57,859 nucleotides of DNA from Chitinispirillales bacterium (GTDB taxonomy: Bacteria; Fibrobacterota; Chitinivibrionia; Chitinivibrionales; Chitinispirillaceae). The position numbers and the translations under genes were made by a program. Shown here piece by piece: positions 16,018-24,291 of this stretch. The stretch is taken from NCBI GenBank assembly GCA_031254105.1, contig JAIRVB010000015.1:1-57859 (forward strand), given 5' to 3'. The stretch's first letter is position 1. Each line of letters opens with the position of its first letter. Under the pieces are notes generated by a model, which worked only from the letters and a program-made list of their open reading frames with translations, searched no databases and was not told the origin of the DNA.

Positions 16018-18216
16018 TTACCTCAGCAAAATATTTCTCTGAACAACCGCCCCATCATTCTGAGTAATTCTGGCAAGGTACATACCGCGCGGCGAGGCGG
16101 CGGTTTTCCATCTTATTTGTGAGGTTGGGCCTGAAGCTTTTTGTCCAAATACTTTTTTTCCGGCTATATTGTAGATACTGATATCTTTTATAGATTTACT
16201 TTCCGCCGCGGTAAAAACCACAGCGCCGCGCCTGATGTTCATTGCGAAACCCTGTTTTGCCGGCGCGGTTTTGTGCGATACCGATGTTGTGTAAATAACA
16301 GGTATCAACGTGTTTATATATTTTTGCTGGCTTGCGAGCGAATATGAGATAGAAATGTTTTCTATCTTCGGAGTAATTGCGGCGATTGGTTCTATTGGAG
16401 CTGAACATCCTCTGCCGGGCTGTATGCTTATGTTTACATCCGCGTTTATCGTCCACGTTATATCATCGCAGATAATGCCGGATGATATATGCGCGCCGGA
16501 ATCGCTGAATATGTGCGCGTAAAGCGTTCCTGTATTTTCGTCCACAGTATTTATGAACAAAGTGTCAATATATGAGGTCGTATCAGCCGGATTATTTGAG
16601 CGGCTTACGCGAATACTTGCGGGGATCTGCGGCGGAGGAATATTGCCTGTAAACTTGCTTGTGTCGGCGGCCGCGGAACTTTTGGAAACTATGTAAGCGA
16701 GAGCTCCGAGGAAACCTGCTTGATAGTCTATGCCCCCTTCGGTGGCGGTGAAATCGTCATCATTATCGTTGAATGAATTTGAATTTCTCCTGCCGCCCGC
16801 CATGTATCCAAAATAGCGGTTTCTCTCGGGTATCTGCAGCTGTCCTTTCTGGCTGTTGTAATCGTTCCAGTTATCAAAATCCCTTAGAAATACATTTCTG
16901 TGATGAGGCCGGGAGACTCCACGCATGGTTCCGGTGAACCCCGCGGGGTTTTCCGTGAACCCTGCGAGAAACGACCGCTTCGCGTTGTTGTCGCCGAGGA
17001 TAAAGTCTATTTGCCTGTATATGAATTCATCGTATTGATTCGTACCGGCTGCCGAAGAGTAAAGCGCCGCGATAAACGCGACATTGGCTAAGTAGCGCAT
17101 TTCGCCCCAGCCGCCGCCAAGATTCGATATCCCGGTTTCTGCGCTGCCGCCCACGTTTTGGAGGTATTTGGTTATGAACTCATTGAGCATGATGCTGAGA
17201 TAATGTGTTCTGTCTGCAGTGTTTCCGGCTTTTCCCGATGCTCTAACCGCCGCGTAAGCCGCGAGGTCGTGGGAGTTTGAGTAGTCAAAAACGTGATTAT
17301 GAGTTTTTACTTCGTTTTTTGCGATAGCGTTCCAGTATGTATTGTCTCCGGTTGTCAAATACATTTCCGAAGCGGCTGTGACAAATACTGTCGCGGGGTC
17401 TTTGTGCGCCTGGTATTGACTGCCGCCGGATGAACCAACGGAACCGCTTCTTCCGTTCGCGTAATCGTAGGCGTACTTTGCGTGTACGAGGCAAATGTCT
17501 GCGTAATCAGCGTCATACTTGCGGTATATTCTCGACATGACGGCAAGCGCCGCGGCTGCGAAAGAGGGCATGACCTTGTCGTTGGGGTTCTTGTAAACGG
17601 GACGCGGCGAACCGCCGTTCCAGTTAGCTCCGGTCTGATAATTGGCTGATTGATACCCGGCTGTGGCCCACGGAACATCGTGAGATCTGCGGTCTCCCAC
17701 CTGAAAGATGAACGTATTGGCGTCGGGTACAGCTTTCATTATCCAGTCGGTAGCGTACTTCAGCTCCTCCAAAAGATCTGGTATGCCGTTTGGCTCGCCA
17801 TCGTTAATTGTCCACTTACCGGGCGTGGTTGACATGTAGTCGCTGTAGTTTCCGCGGTAAAGGTCATGAAAACCGGTTGGAAAAGATTCATACACCAAGG
17901 CTAACATATAAGCGGAAAAAAAGAATGTCTGCCCGTAAAGGATATGGTCTCCGCAGTCAAACCACCCGCCTGAAATGTCGCGGGAGCCATCGACATCGTT
18001 AGTGTAACTGGTTCTGTATGCCGGATTAGTATGCTCCATGATAAGCCAGTTCGGTCCTTCTCCCGATCTCTGACCGCCGTAGAACCGTGTGGCCATCCAC
18101 AGAGCCTTTTTGTACTGGTCACCGGTGAACTTCCCCTGCGCCTGCGCGAAAACAGGCAATTGCCCCATAGCGCACATGAATGCGGCTGCAAGTATCGCTT
18201 TGCGTAAAATCATCAT
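16018..18216 (-). CDS. Secreted GH9 endoglucanase (cellulase) with C-terminal sorting-type domain
   Basis: 732-aa glycoside hydrolase family 9 enzyme that hydrolyses beta-1,4-glucan outside the cell by inversion. A signal peptide (MMILRKAILAAAFMCAMGQL...FAQA) is followed by the catalytic domain (about 30-520). It has the catalytic aspartates in SGGWFDCGDH (D87 and D90), the substrate-binding histidines in SRPHHRN, and the acid Glu in EGGIDYQAGFLGAL (about 494). A beta-rich linker domain follows. The last ~70 residues (KDISIYNIAGKKVFGQKA...SPRGMYLARI...NILLR) have the pattern of type IX secretion type-A sorting domains, common on Fibrobacter cellulases. This suggests export through the outer membrane and possibly surface attachment. 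It is monocistronic with a strong terminator. Confidence 0.93.
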   Translation of the reverse strand: MMILRKAILAAAFMCAMGQLPVFAQAQGKFTGDQYKKALWMATRFYGGQRSGEGPNWLIMEHTNPAYRTSYTNDVDGSRDISGGWFDCGDHILYGQTFFFSAYMLALVYESFPTGFHDLYRGNYSDYMSTTPGKWTINDGEPNGIPDLLEELKYATDWIMKAVPDANTFIFQVGDRRSHDVPWATAGYQSANYQTGANWNGGSPRPVYKNPNDKVMPSFAAAALAVMSRIYRKYDADYADICLVHAKYAYDYANGRSGSVGSSGGSQYQAHKDPATVFVTAASEMYLTTGDNTYWNAIAKNEVKTHNHVFDYSNSHDLAAYAAVRASGKAGNTADRTHYLSIMLNEFITKYLQNVGGSAETGISNLGGGWGEMRYLANVAFIAALYSSAAGTNQYDEFIYRQIDFILGDNNAKRSFLAGFTENPAGFTGTMRGVSRPHHRNVFLRDFDNWNDYNSQKGQLQIPERNRYFGYMAGGRRNSNSFNDNDDDFTATEGGIDYQAGFLGALAYIVSKSSAAADTSKFTGNIPPPQIPASIRVSRSNNPADTTSYIDTLFINTVDENTGTLYAHIFSDSGAHISSGIICDDITWTINADVNISIQPGRGCSAPIEPIAAITPKIENISISYSLASQQKYINTLIPVIYTTSVSHKTAPAKQGFAMNIRRGAVVFTAAESKSIKDISIYNIAGKKVFGQKASGPTSQIRWKTAASPRGMYLARITQNDGAVVQRNILLR

Positions 18217-18656
18217 CCAAGCTCCTTATTAAGCCACAGAATAATAATATTTTATTATGATTGTTTAAACTATATTAAGATTTAAGATAATAAATGATCT
18301 GCGCAATAACAAAGGTAAAATTACTTTCATCCGGCATTATGATCAGGAAGTTAAGGATTCTTTTGTATTTTTATCATTTTTCTGTTTCTCCCACCCTTTA
18401 ATATTTTGGGCGTTTACAATACATTTATTCATAATACAATATAAATATTGCAGCAAAATTTAAGCAAATAAGATTTTTGCTTGCAGGGTGACGGGTTTCA
18501 GTTTCCGTGCGTCTATCGGTATGGAGTGTATCTGCTATCGTTCGTCAGTCAATTTTGCGCGATCTTAATTTTTATGTTGCGTGTGTATATGGGGTATCGG
18601 CACCCCTGTTAAAAACGATTTTATCAACGCTTCCGGCGCTGTGTTGGGGCAAAGGG
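18217..18656. other. 440-bp gap: AT-rich leader of the GH9 gene, otherwise empty
   Basis: The half next to the cellulase (18217-18480) is AT-rich and is expected to hold its minus-strand promoter and leader; no clear -35/-10 pair stands out. The half next to the kinase is less AT-rich, without a credible ORF or hairpin terminator. Confidence 0.5.
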
Positions 18657-19508
18657 CTATGTAGGCCGCCGGACATCCCAAAGGCATTCTAACGCGCTTT
18701 GGTAGCGTTTGGCGGGGTCATGTTGCATACACTTCTCAATTATGAGAGCCGCGCGGCGGTCTGTCTCAACAGGCGCGTAAGTGCTTGCTGATTTGGCCGC
18801 GAGTAAAGAAGTAAGGTCGGTTTGGCCGAAAGCGGGCAGCCCGCGGACGCATTCGTAAAGCAATAATCCGATTTGGTAGATGTCTGAGCGCATATCGCAA
18901 TCTCCGCCCGCGCAAGCCTCCGGCGGCATGTATCTGACGGAGCCGGGTACGGTGTCGGCTACTGTGTGTATTGATACTTCTACGGGGCGGGCAATGCCAA
19001 AATCCATTAGACGGGCGAAACCAGTATCAATTGAAAGGATTACATTTGCGGGTTTTATGTCGCGGTGCATTACGCTTGTGTGCGCTACCCCGTAAAGCGT
19101 GTAGTTTACCGTGTGCGCATAGTGTAAGCCCTCAAGAGTGCCTAAAACGACAGCAAGGGCAATAGGGAGCGGCAACGCCCCGCGCTTGGCTATGAGGGCG
19201 GCAAGTGTATGGCCGGAAACAAAATCCATTTCTAAAAAAGGGAGTCCGGCGGCGGTCTCGCCGTAGTGGTATACATGCACAATATTTGGGTGAACAAGTT
19301 TGGAAGAGATACGCGCTTCTGTTTTTATGCGGTCGCGTATGTCTTCGGTCGCGTCGGGGTGCATGACCTTAACAGCGCGGTGGAGTTCTAAAGCCTCGAC
19401 CCATGTTTTGTACACGGCGGCGCTGCCGCCTGTGCTGATGAGACTCAGGACGATGCCGGAACCAATTTTGTCACCCTCGCGGGGTAGTTGTAAAGTTTGT
19501 TCGTTCAT
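18657..19508 (-). CDS. Hanks-type serine/threonine protein kinase
   Basis: 283 aa from the ATG at 19508. A GTG at 19529 is possible but lies inside a repeat palindrome, so I prefer the ATG, although no ribosome-binding site is obvious. It is essentially a bare kinase domain: glycine loop ISTGGSAAVYK, the invariant Lys in HRAVKVMHPD, catalytic loop MHRDIKPANVILS (about 145-157), DFGIARP (about 165), APE-equivalent MPPEAC, and a C-lobe ending with KRYQSALECLWD. There is no membrane helix, PASTA or sensor domain, so it is cytoplasmic and probably acts on a partner encoded elsewhere. It is separated from the RHH gene downstream of its start by a TTAGCTAAT repeat array. Confidence 0.88.
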   Translation of the reverse strand: MNEQTLQLPREGDKIGSGIVLSLISTGGSAAVYKTWVEALELHRAVKVMHPDATEDIRDRIKTEARISSKLVHPNIVHVYHYGETAAGLPFLEMDFVSGHTLAALIAKRGALPLPIALAVVLGTLEGLHYAHTVNYTLYGVAHTSVMHRDIKPANVILSIDTGFARLMDFGIARPVEVSIHTVADTVPGSVRYMPPEACAGGDCDMRSDIYQIGLLLYECVRGLPAFGQTDLTSLLAAKSASTYAPVETDRRAALIIEKCMQHDPAKRYQSALECLWDVRRPT

Positions 19509-19551
19509 TTTTGTTTGACGGGCGGCCACACAGGGAACGCCCCTACAGGGT

Positions 19552-19595
19552 GCTAATGTTAGCTAACATTAGCTAATGGTAGCCGCTGTTAGCGT
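19552..19595. repeat. TTAGCTAAT array 1 with a 22-bp perfect palindrome
   Basis: 19552-19573 (GCTAATGTTAGCTAACAT followed by TAGC) is a perfect palindrome, and further TAGCTAATGG/TAGC units follow. It lies between the kinase gene and the end of the RHH gene. Candidate binding site for the RHH protein. Confidence 0.65.
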
Positions 19596-19614
19596 GTGCG
19601 TTGTGTAAGATGGG

Positions 19615-20034
19615 CTACGCTACAATACCCAAATCCTTTTTAACAAGTTCCCCTAAATAATGGGAAACTGACCTTCCGTTCTGCTCAATAGCCGTTTTTA
19701 ACGTCTCATATACTTTTATATCAAAATAGACAGTTTTGGGTTTTCTGTCTTTTAAACGTAGTGCCTTTTCGGATGCGGTTTTTGTTACGGTGGTTGGTTG
19801 TGTTTTTGATTGCTTGCGGCTGGATGCGGCAGCAGCAGCGGGTAGCAGCTGTTGTACGCCCCTGCCCTGATTGCGGGTGCGGGGCGGGTTAGAGGGGGAA
19901 ATGTTATTCGCCCCTACAGCGGCGGCGGATGATTTGGTTAATACTGCGCTTTGGGCGTTCTTGGTTGCCTGTGCTATGATTTTGTCTGTTGTTGAAGAGA
20001 TTTTTACTTTCTGTCCTACATTCGGGTTGGTCAT
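19615..20034 (-). CDS. Ribbon-helix-helix DNA-binding protein paired with ParA
   Basis: 139 aa. The C-terminal ~45 residues (KPKTVYFDIKVYETLKTAIE...SVSHYLGELVKKDLG) form a classic ribbon-helix-helix: a strand KTVYFDI, then two helices. RHH proteins bind operator repeats as dimers, and in type Ib partition systems (ParG, Omega) they are the centromere-binding partner of a ParA ATPase. The N-terminal ~90 residues are low-complexity (S, N, A, T, Q and K) and probably disordered, as in ParG-type proteins where this tail stimulates the ATPase. The stretch RNQGRGVQQLLPAAAAASS is encoded by DNA resembling the local palindromic repeats. It overlaps the parA gene by 4 bases (ATGA). Confidence 0.78.
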   Translation of the reverse strand: MTNPNVGQKVKISSTTDKIIAQATKNAQSAVLTKSSAAAVGANNISPSNPPRTRNQGRGVQQLLPAAAAASSRKQSKTQPTTVTKTASEKALRLKDRKPKTVYFDIKVYETLKTAIEQNGRSVSHYLGELVKKDLGIVA

Positions 20035-20876
20035 TGGCTGCTCCTTGATTGTACTCTGTTACGTGCGTTTTCTGCTAAGTGTTTGTTGCGCTCTACTAAT
20101 AAATCACCGCTCAATTTTTTCTCTTTGAACGTGAAAATCTCGGTCATCATTTTTATGATATATGGTACTGCTTTACTGGACATATAGCGGTCGAGCAGTA
20201 AAATTTTTTCCTCTGTTACAATAATATCAAGAATACTGTCAACTGGTATGGCCGTTGTAACGGACTTTGGAAACATTTTCTTTAACGCTGTTAGAAATGC
20301 TTCCTGTCTTTGTACATTACGGTATTTATTTGGTATGATTTTTATATTCTCACGGTTGAAAGAAAAGTTTTCGGTAAGTAAGCGGTACATGACGGATAAA
20401 CCGTTTACGGCCAACTGTTGAAGTTCGGTAGGGACAAAGACATATTCAGCAGCGTGTAAAGATGCTCTCTGTAATGCTGAAATACCCGGATGGTTGTCGA
20501 TTATGATGTAATCGTAATGGGTTGCCGCATAAGATTTTTGTATAACCTCTGCAAGTATACGCTCGTTTGTTACATCTGCGTCACACAGTGAGTCCGGCGC
20601 TGTGATGCAGTGAACGTTTGTGAGCGTTGTTTGCAAAGTCATGTCTTCCAAAATGGCATCAATCTTTGGCATCTGCGAGGCTTTTAATGAGTAAAGATTT
20701 CCTATGTTTGGTTCCGATGGAGTAAGCCCAAGCATAGTGGAAAGATTGTGCTGGCCATCGTTATCTATGGCCAAAACTTTGTGGCCTATGATTCCAAGGG
20801 CTTGTGCTATGATGCAGGCCAAGGTGGTTTTGCCTACACCGCCCTTGTTGTTGACAAATGATATTACGGTTGCCAT
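20031..20876 (-). CDS. ParA/MinD-type partition ATPase
   Basis: 281 aa. Deviant Walker A motif NNKGGVGKTT (residues 9-18), the AIDNDGQHNLS segment (Walker A' region) and IIIDNHPG (Walker B) identify a ParA/Soj-family ATPase, which moves DNA or protein cargo by ATP-dependent nucleoid binding. There is no N-terminal helix-turn-helix, as in type Ib ParA proteins, which agrees with the downstream RHH partner overlapping it by 4 bases. A small ParA next to a RHH gene is typical of plasmids and integrated elements rather than of the chromosomal parABS locus. TTAGCTAAT repeats lie upstream of its start (20972-21003) and beyond its partner gene (19552-19595). Confidence 0.9.
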   Translation of the reverse strand: MATVISFVNNKGGVGKTTLACIIAQALGIIGHKVLAIDNDGQHNLSTMLGLTPSEPNIGNLYSLKASQMPKIDAILEDMTLQTTLTNVHCITAPDSLCDADVTNERILAEVIQKSYAATHYDYIIIDNHPGISALQRASLHAAEYVFVPTELQQLAVNGLSVMYRLLTENFSFNRENIKIIPNKYRNVQRQEAFLTALKKMFPKSVTTAIPVDSILDIIVTEEKILLLDRYMSSKAVPYIIKMMTEIFTFKEKKLSGDLLVERNKHLAENARNRVQSRSSQ

Positions 20877-20893
20877 TTGCTTTCCTTTTAAAC

Positions 20894-20963
20894 GGGCGGC
20901 AGGCTGCCGCCCCTACAGGGTGATACGTTGTTTGCATGAACGGCGGGCGGCTACTGGCCGCCC
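20894..20963. repeat. Two GGGCGGC palindromes ahead of parA
   Basis: GGGCGGCAGGCTGCCGCCC (20894-20912) and GGGCGGCTACTGGCCGCCC (20945-20963) are REP-like palindromes. Each is followed by CTACAGGGTG, the same phrase that precedes the repeat array at 19552. Confidence 0.75.
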
Positions 20964-20971
20964 TACAGGGT

Positions 20972-21003
20972 GCTAATGTTAGCTAATGGCAGCTAATATT
21001 AGC
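20972..21003. repeat. TTAGCTAAT array 2, upstream of parA
   Basis: GCTAATGTTAGCTAATGGCA continuing with GCTAATATTAGC gives three to four units of (T)TAGCTAAT. It lies between the Rpn gene stop and the parA start, where an autoregulatory operator or centromere would be expected. Confidence 0.65.
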
Positions 21004-21006
21004 GGA

Positions 21007-21924
21007 TTACAGGCGTTTTATTTGTTCGATGCTTAGTCCGGTATCTTCCGATATTTCTGCCAATGATTTGCCGCGTTCTTTCATTTTTTTTGCGACCTGT
21101 AGTATTCCCTCTTCTTTGCCTTTTCTTTTAGCCGTGTATATTGCGCTGTCTACGCTTGATTTGTCGGCCTGATATTTTTCGTATGCTTTGCGCTCTGCTG
21201 TGGACATTTTTAAAAGGTCTAATTTTAGAGCGGCTTCTTTTATACCCGCTGCTTTAAAGTCGCTTCTTACTGCGGAATTTTTCAATAAATAAATCCATTC
21301 ATCAAACTTGGTGCGCATATGTTCATCAAACATTTCAGGTAGAATCAAATAATATTCGGGGTGAATGTCGCTTTTTTCATTAAGCCCAGAGGTAAGACCG
21401 CGAGTTTGCGCAAAGGGGATAGTTTCGTTTTTAAAGTTAACGCCCTTGAAGCCGTCAAACTTTCCGTTAAACAGATACTCGTGTTTTGCGCCTAAGTTAT
21501 AGTAGGCGATATTTATTGAGTAAACTTTTTTAATGTCGTAATTTTCAGAACCTGACGGCACCTGTTCTGTTATGGCCTTGCTGACGCCATACAACACTCT
21601 GCTTAAAAAGTCTACCTGTTCAAGGAACTGAATCTCAAAAACCGCAAACTCGCCATTGTCGATTTGCGCTTTCAGGTCTACCCTGTTTGTTTTGCCGTCT
21701 GAGTTTGCCTTGTTGCTCTCGGACTCTAAAATGGCTTTGACGGAAACGTTTCTTTTAAGAAGCTCGCTTAAAAACCCGCTGAGGATGCCAAAACTCTTTT
21801 TGTCTCGAAAGAGATACTTAACAGCGTAATCAAAAGAGACGATTGTACGCTCTTTTTTTGATGCGGCTTTTTTTACAGACGGCTTTCTTACCGCCGCTTT
21901 TTTGGGTGCTGTTTTCTTTTGCAT
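21007..21924 (-). CDS. Rpn-family recombination-promoting nuclease / PD-(D/E)XK transposase-like protein
   Basis: 305 aa. After a Lys/Ala-rich N-terminal tail (KKTAPKKAAVRKPSVKKAAS), the family signature FDYAVKYLFRDKKSFGILSG appears at about residues 31-50, and the nuclease core is VDLKAQIDNGEFAVFEIQF (about 82-100), giving the D and E-x-Q of a PD-(D/E)XK site. The C-terminus (GKEEGILQVAKKMKERGKSL, SEDTGLSIEQIKRL) is the usual small helical repeat of this group. Rpn proteins in E. coli are magnesium- or calcium-dependent DNA endonucleases that raise RecA-independent recombination. The gene is flanked on both sides by TTAGCTAAT arrays, and its lysine-rich tail is longer than usual. Confidence 0.85.
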   Translation of the reverse strand: MQKKTAPKKAAVRKPSVKKAASKKERTIVSFDYAVKYLFRDKKSFGILSGFLSELLKRNVSVKAILESESNKANSDGKTNRVDLKAQIDNGEFAVFEIQFLEQVDFLSRVLYGVSKAITEQVPSGSENYDIKKVYSINIAYYNLGAKHEYLFNGKFDGFKGVNFKNETIPFAQTRGLTSGLNEKSDIHPEYYLILPEMFDEHMRTKFDEWIYLLKNSAVRSDFKAAGIKEAALKLDLLKMSTAERKAYEKYQADKSSVDSAIYTAKRKGKEEGILQVAKKMKERGKSLAEISEDTGLSIEQIKRL

Positions 21925-21947
21925 GGGCGTTCCTTTCTATTTTGGGA

Positions 21948-22148
21948 GGGTACTTGCGAAGGGTACCCCTACGGTTACGGTTTATGGTGCGGGGATGTTG
22001 CCCCACGCTATTAATATATATTGTGCGGGTACGCTAATGTTAGCTAATTATAGCTAATATTAGCTAATGTTAGCTTTATATAATGGATGCACTGATAATG
22101 CCGGAAATAAATGTGTTTGCGTAATGAGGGTACCCGCGAGGGGTACCC
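21948..22148. repeat. Two GGGTACC...GGTACCC palindromes
   Basis: GGGTACTTGCGAAGGGTACCC (split as GGGTAC...GGGTACCC, 21948-21968) and GGGTACCC-GCGA-GGGGTACCC (22128-22148) lie on either side of the repeat array at 22033. They belong to the same REP-like palindrome class seen across the window. Confidence 0.65.
22033..22074. repeat. TTAGCTAAT array 3, upstream of the Rpn gene
   Basis: Five units of GCTAAT/TAGCTAAT run from 22033 to 22074, the longest of the three arrays. The gap 21925-22259 otherwise contains only palindromes. Confidence 0.7.
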
Positions 22149-22259
22149 CTGCTGCTATGATGCTCCCGCAAGACCTTTTTATAAATACACAAGAAGTTAC
22201 ATTCTTTCCTGTTTTTACAAATTGCGCTCCTTGAATGGTAAAAAGTTTGCAAAAAAGAG

Positions 22260-22408
22260 TTTTTCAACAACCTGCTATTCGAGCTCTTATGCTCAAGATA
22301 TTATTCGGTAAAAAGGGACAACAGTGTCTACAATCTACGGAACGTGGCATTTTAAAACCACAAGGGGCAACCACGTAGTACACTGGATTCCCGAACTCTG
22401 TTGAAAAA
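22260..22408 (-). ncRNA. Structured non-coding end of the IS110 element; candidate bridge/seek RNA
   Basis: TTTTTCAACA (22260-22269) and TGTTGAAAAA (22399-22408) form a perfect 10-bp stem that encloses about 130 nt. Inside, ACGTGG (22342) pairs with CCACGT (22371). The region lies just beyond the 3' end of the transposase gene. IS1111-group members of this family encode their guide RNA at that end. The RNA identity is an inference. Confidence 0.4.
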
Positions 22409-22469
22409 TTCTATTTTTATCTCTTTTTCCATATTCCTTTTGTTTGAAATACTTGTACTATCTGTTAAT

Positions 22470-23555
22470 CTACTCTATTACACCAAACGAATATTTGACA
22501 TCTTGTATGATACAACTTCGCAGCCGCGTTATCAATTTCCTTGCAACTGCAACTATCGCTTTCTTGCAATTACCACTATTGTGCTTTATTCGACAATAAA
22601 ACTCCTGGAGCGCAGGGTCACGACTTTTGGCTATCCAAGCGCTCTCAATGAGCCATGACCGTATCAGCGCATTACCTTGTTTGCTTATTTCACCCTTTCT
22701 TATACTCTCGCCGCTGGAATATTCCGTTCCTCCCAGTCCAACAAAGGAAGCTAACTGTGCGCCTGTTGTGAAACGGTGAAAATCTTCTCCAAGTTCCAAA
22801 ATCAAACGAATCGCTGTAAGTTCCCCTATACCGGGCAATGATACTGCAATTCCAAAAGCCTTAGCGTAACGTTCTTTTTTAGACAAGCTCTTCAACTCTG
22901 CTTTTAGCTTTTTCTGCTGCTTCCAAAAAAGCTCAAGCTTTTCAAAGTATGGCTCCAATGCCAATTGAAGCGTAGGATCCAAGCTGACAAGAAGTTCTCT
23001 AAGATACTTATAATGGCCGTCATTCCAATCATGTACTGTAATACCGGTCTCTATACCATGACAATCAAACAACTTACGTATCTGATTCTTAGTTCGGGTA
23101 GTATCACGTATTACGGAACCAAGTGTACGAGCTACTTGACGGTCAATACGCCTCTGTTTATCTGGAACATGACAAGCTTTACAGTTGCCATCTTCAAGAT
23201 TCTTGGCTAAAAGTTTAGCGTCAATACGATCGTTTTTAACTCTGGCGCATTTAGCCTGATGCACGGTATGCGGAGGCACAACTGTACACTTATAACCATC
23301 CGCAATTAAAGCATCGTAAAGATTAAATCCTCTAAACCCTGCCTCATAAACAATGTGTATATTGCAATCTACAAAGTTTTGAAGATAACCATGAAGAGCG
23401 TCATAACGCGCTGCCATACTGGAAACATTGATAATATTCTTATCACTACGAGCGCAAACCACCCACGTCCTCTTGGAATCTTCAAGTCCTATAAAAATTT
23501 CTTTGCCTTTGGCGATGTAATCTTGCATTTTTCTTTCTCTAGATTTACTAACCAT
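22470..23555 (-). CDS. IS110/IS1111-family (DEDD) transposase
   Basis: 361-aa recombinase of the IS110 family, which moves circular IS intermediates using an RNA guide. The N-terminal RuvC-like domain shows the acidic residues in IGLEDSKRTWV, IVYEAGFRG and KNDRIDAKLLAKN (D, E, D, D). The C-terminal Tnp_20 domain carries LPGIGELTAIRLILELG and LASFVGLGGTEYSSGES, containing the serine-rich active region of the family. The frame is intact, so the element may be active. A ribosome-binding site (AAGGAAGG) sits just upstream of the ATG inside a long hairpin (23556-23633). The element interrupts an island of RHH/ParA and RAYT genes. I cannot fix its exact ends by eye. Confidence 0.93.
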   Translation of the reverse strand: MVSKSRERKMQDYIAKGKEIFIGLEDSKRTWVVCARSDKNIINVSSMAARYDALHGYLQNFVDCNIHIVYEAGFRGFNLYDALIADGYKCTVVPPHTVHQAKCARVKNDRIDAKLLAKNLEDGNCKACHVPDKQRRIDRQVARTLGSVIRDTTRTKNQIRKLFDCHGIETGITVHDWNDGHYKYLRELLVSLDPTLQLALEPYFEKLELFWKQQKKLKAELKSLSKKERYAKAFGIAVSLPGIGELTAIRLILELGEDFHRFTTGAQLASFVGLGGTEYSSGESIRKGEISKQGNALIRSWLIESAWIAKSRDPALQEFYCRIKHNSGNCKKAIVAVARKLITRLRSCIIQDVKYSFGVIE

Positions 23556-23633
23556 AAGCTACCTTCCTTTCTATTGTGGACCTCGATCAAAGGTACCACG
23601 TTTATAATGGGTTATATAGAAAGAAGGTAGCTT
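23556..23633 (-). promoter_or_regulatory. Hairpin covering the transposase ribosome-binding site
   Basis: AAGCTACCTTCCTTTCTAT (23556-23574) is complementary to ATAGAAAGAAGGTAGCTT (23616-23633) apart from one bulged base, with a 41-nt loop. The 3' arm on the mRNA contains AAGGAAGG directly before the ATG at 23555, so the folded leader would hide the start signal. Confidence 0.7.
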
Positions 23634-23708
23634 TTTTATTATATAAACGCAAGTCTTTACGATAAGTTATAGCATAACATAATATCTACGACGGAAACGA
23701 CGGGGACG

Positions 23709-23930
23709 GTGGAAATGTTGGGGATGGTTGGTGCGGTTATTGGCGCGTATAAATCATTGGCTGCGAATAAATGTATTGAAATTTGCAAATTACGAAATCA
23801 ATATATGGGAAAATTATGGCAGCGTAATTATTACGAACACATTATCCGCGATAAACAATCGTATCAACGCATTGTCAATTACATTATCAATAATCCCATG
23901 ACTTGGGAAAATGATAAACTGTACCATTAG
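23709..23930 (+). pseudogene. C-terminal fragment of a RAYT/Y1 (IS200-like) REP-associated transposase
   Basis: 73 residues, MVGAVIGAYKSLAANKC, then MGKLWQRNYYEHIIRDKQSY and IINNPMTWENDKLYH, match the C-terminal end of REP-associated tyrosine transposases. The N-terminal half with the HUH motif and catalytic tyrosine is missing; the open frame only reaches back to 23673. The IS110 element lies immediately to the left and may have removed it. The fragment has no convincing ribosome-binding site. RAYT proteins mobilise paired REP hairpins (REPINs), such as the structure at 26187-26445. Confidence 0.8.
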
Positions 23931-23958
23931 GAAAAATTTTTAAATACTATCGCGCCGC

Positions 23959-23978
23959 GTCAGGTTTTTAGAGGTGTC
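23959..23978. repeat. Lone right end of a family-C element
   Basis: GTCAGGTTTTTAGAGGTGTC resembles the right terminal repeat at 7571-7592. No left partner is visible. The rest of 23931-24291 has no credible gene; a promoter-like TATAAT occurs at 24212. Confidence 0.45.
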
Positions 23979-24291
23979 GTTGGACAAGTTTTTTGGAAAA
24001 TATGTTTGGGGTGACGCATTGCCGAAGTCTGGAAAGGGTGCCTCATCCCACCCGCGGCGAAAAAGTAATTCATTTTCCTCTTGATTTTCACCAAGAATTG
24101 CTTTATTTTTCACTGGTTTATATTTTGTATCTTTTTTGGCGGTTAAGCAAAAATTTGAAAATAAAAACAGTCTTGATACGCAAATAATGGTTTATATGAT
24201 ATATTATTGTGTATAATGGGCTGTCACAGATCGTCCTTACGATGGTTTATCAGAGCGGTACTTTTCATACAAACTCACGAAAGAGAGAACA

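Noticed and set aside
19552-22074. CRISPR array
   Set aside because: The TTAGCTAAT units are short, contiguous and without unique spacers, and there are no cas genes.
23993-24187. 64-residue plus-strand open frame before the DUF4914 gene
   Set aside because: No start signal and no family resemblance; it lies in a repeat-littered stretch.
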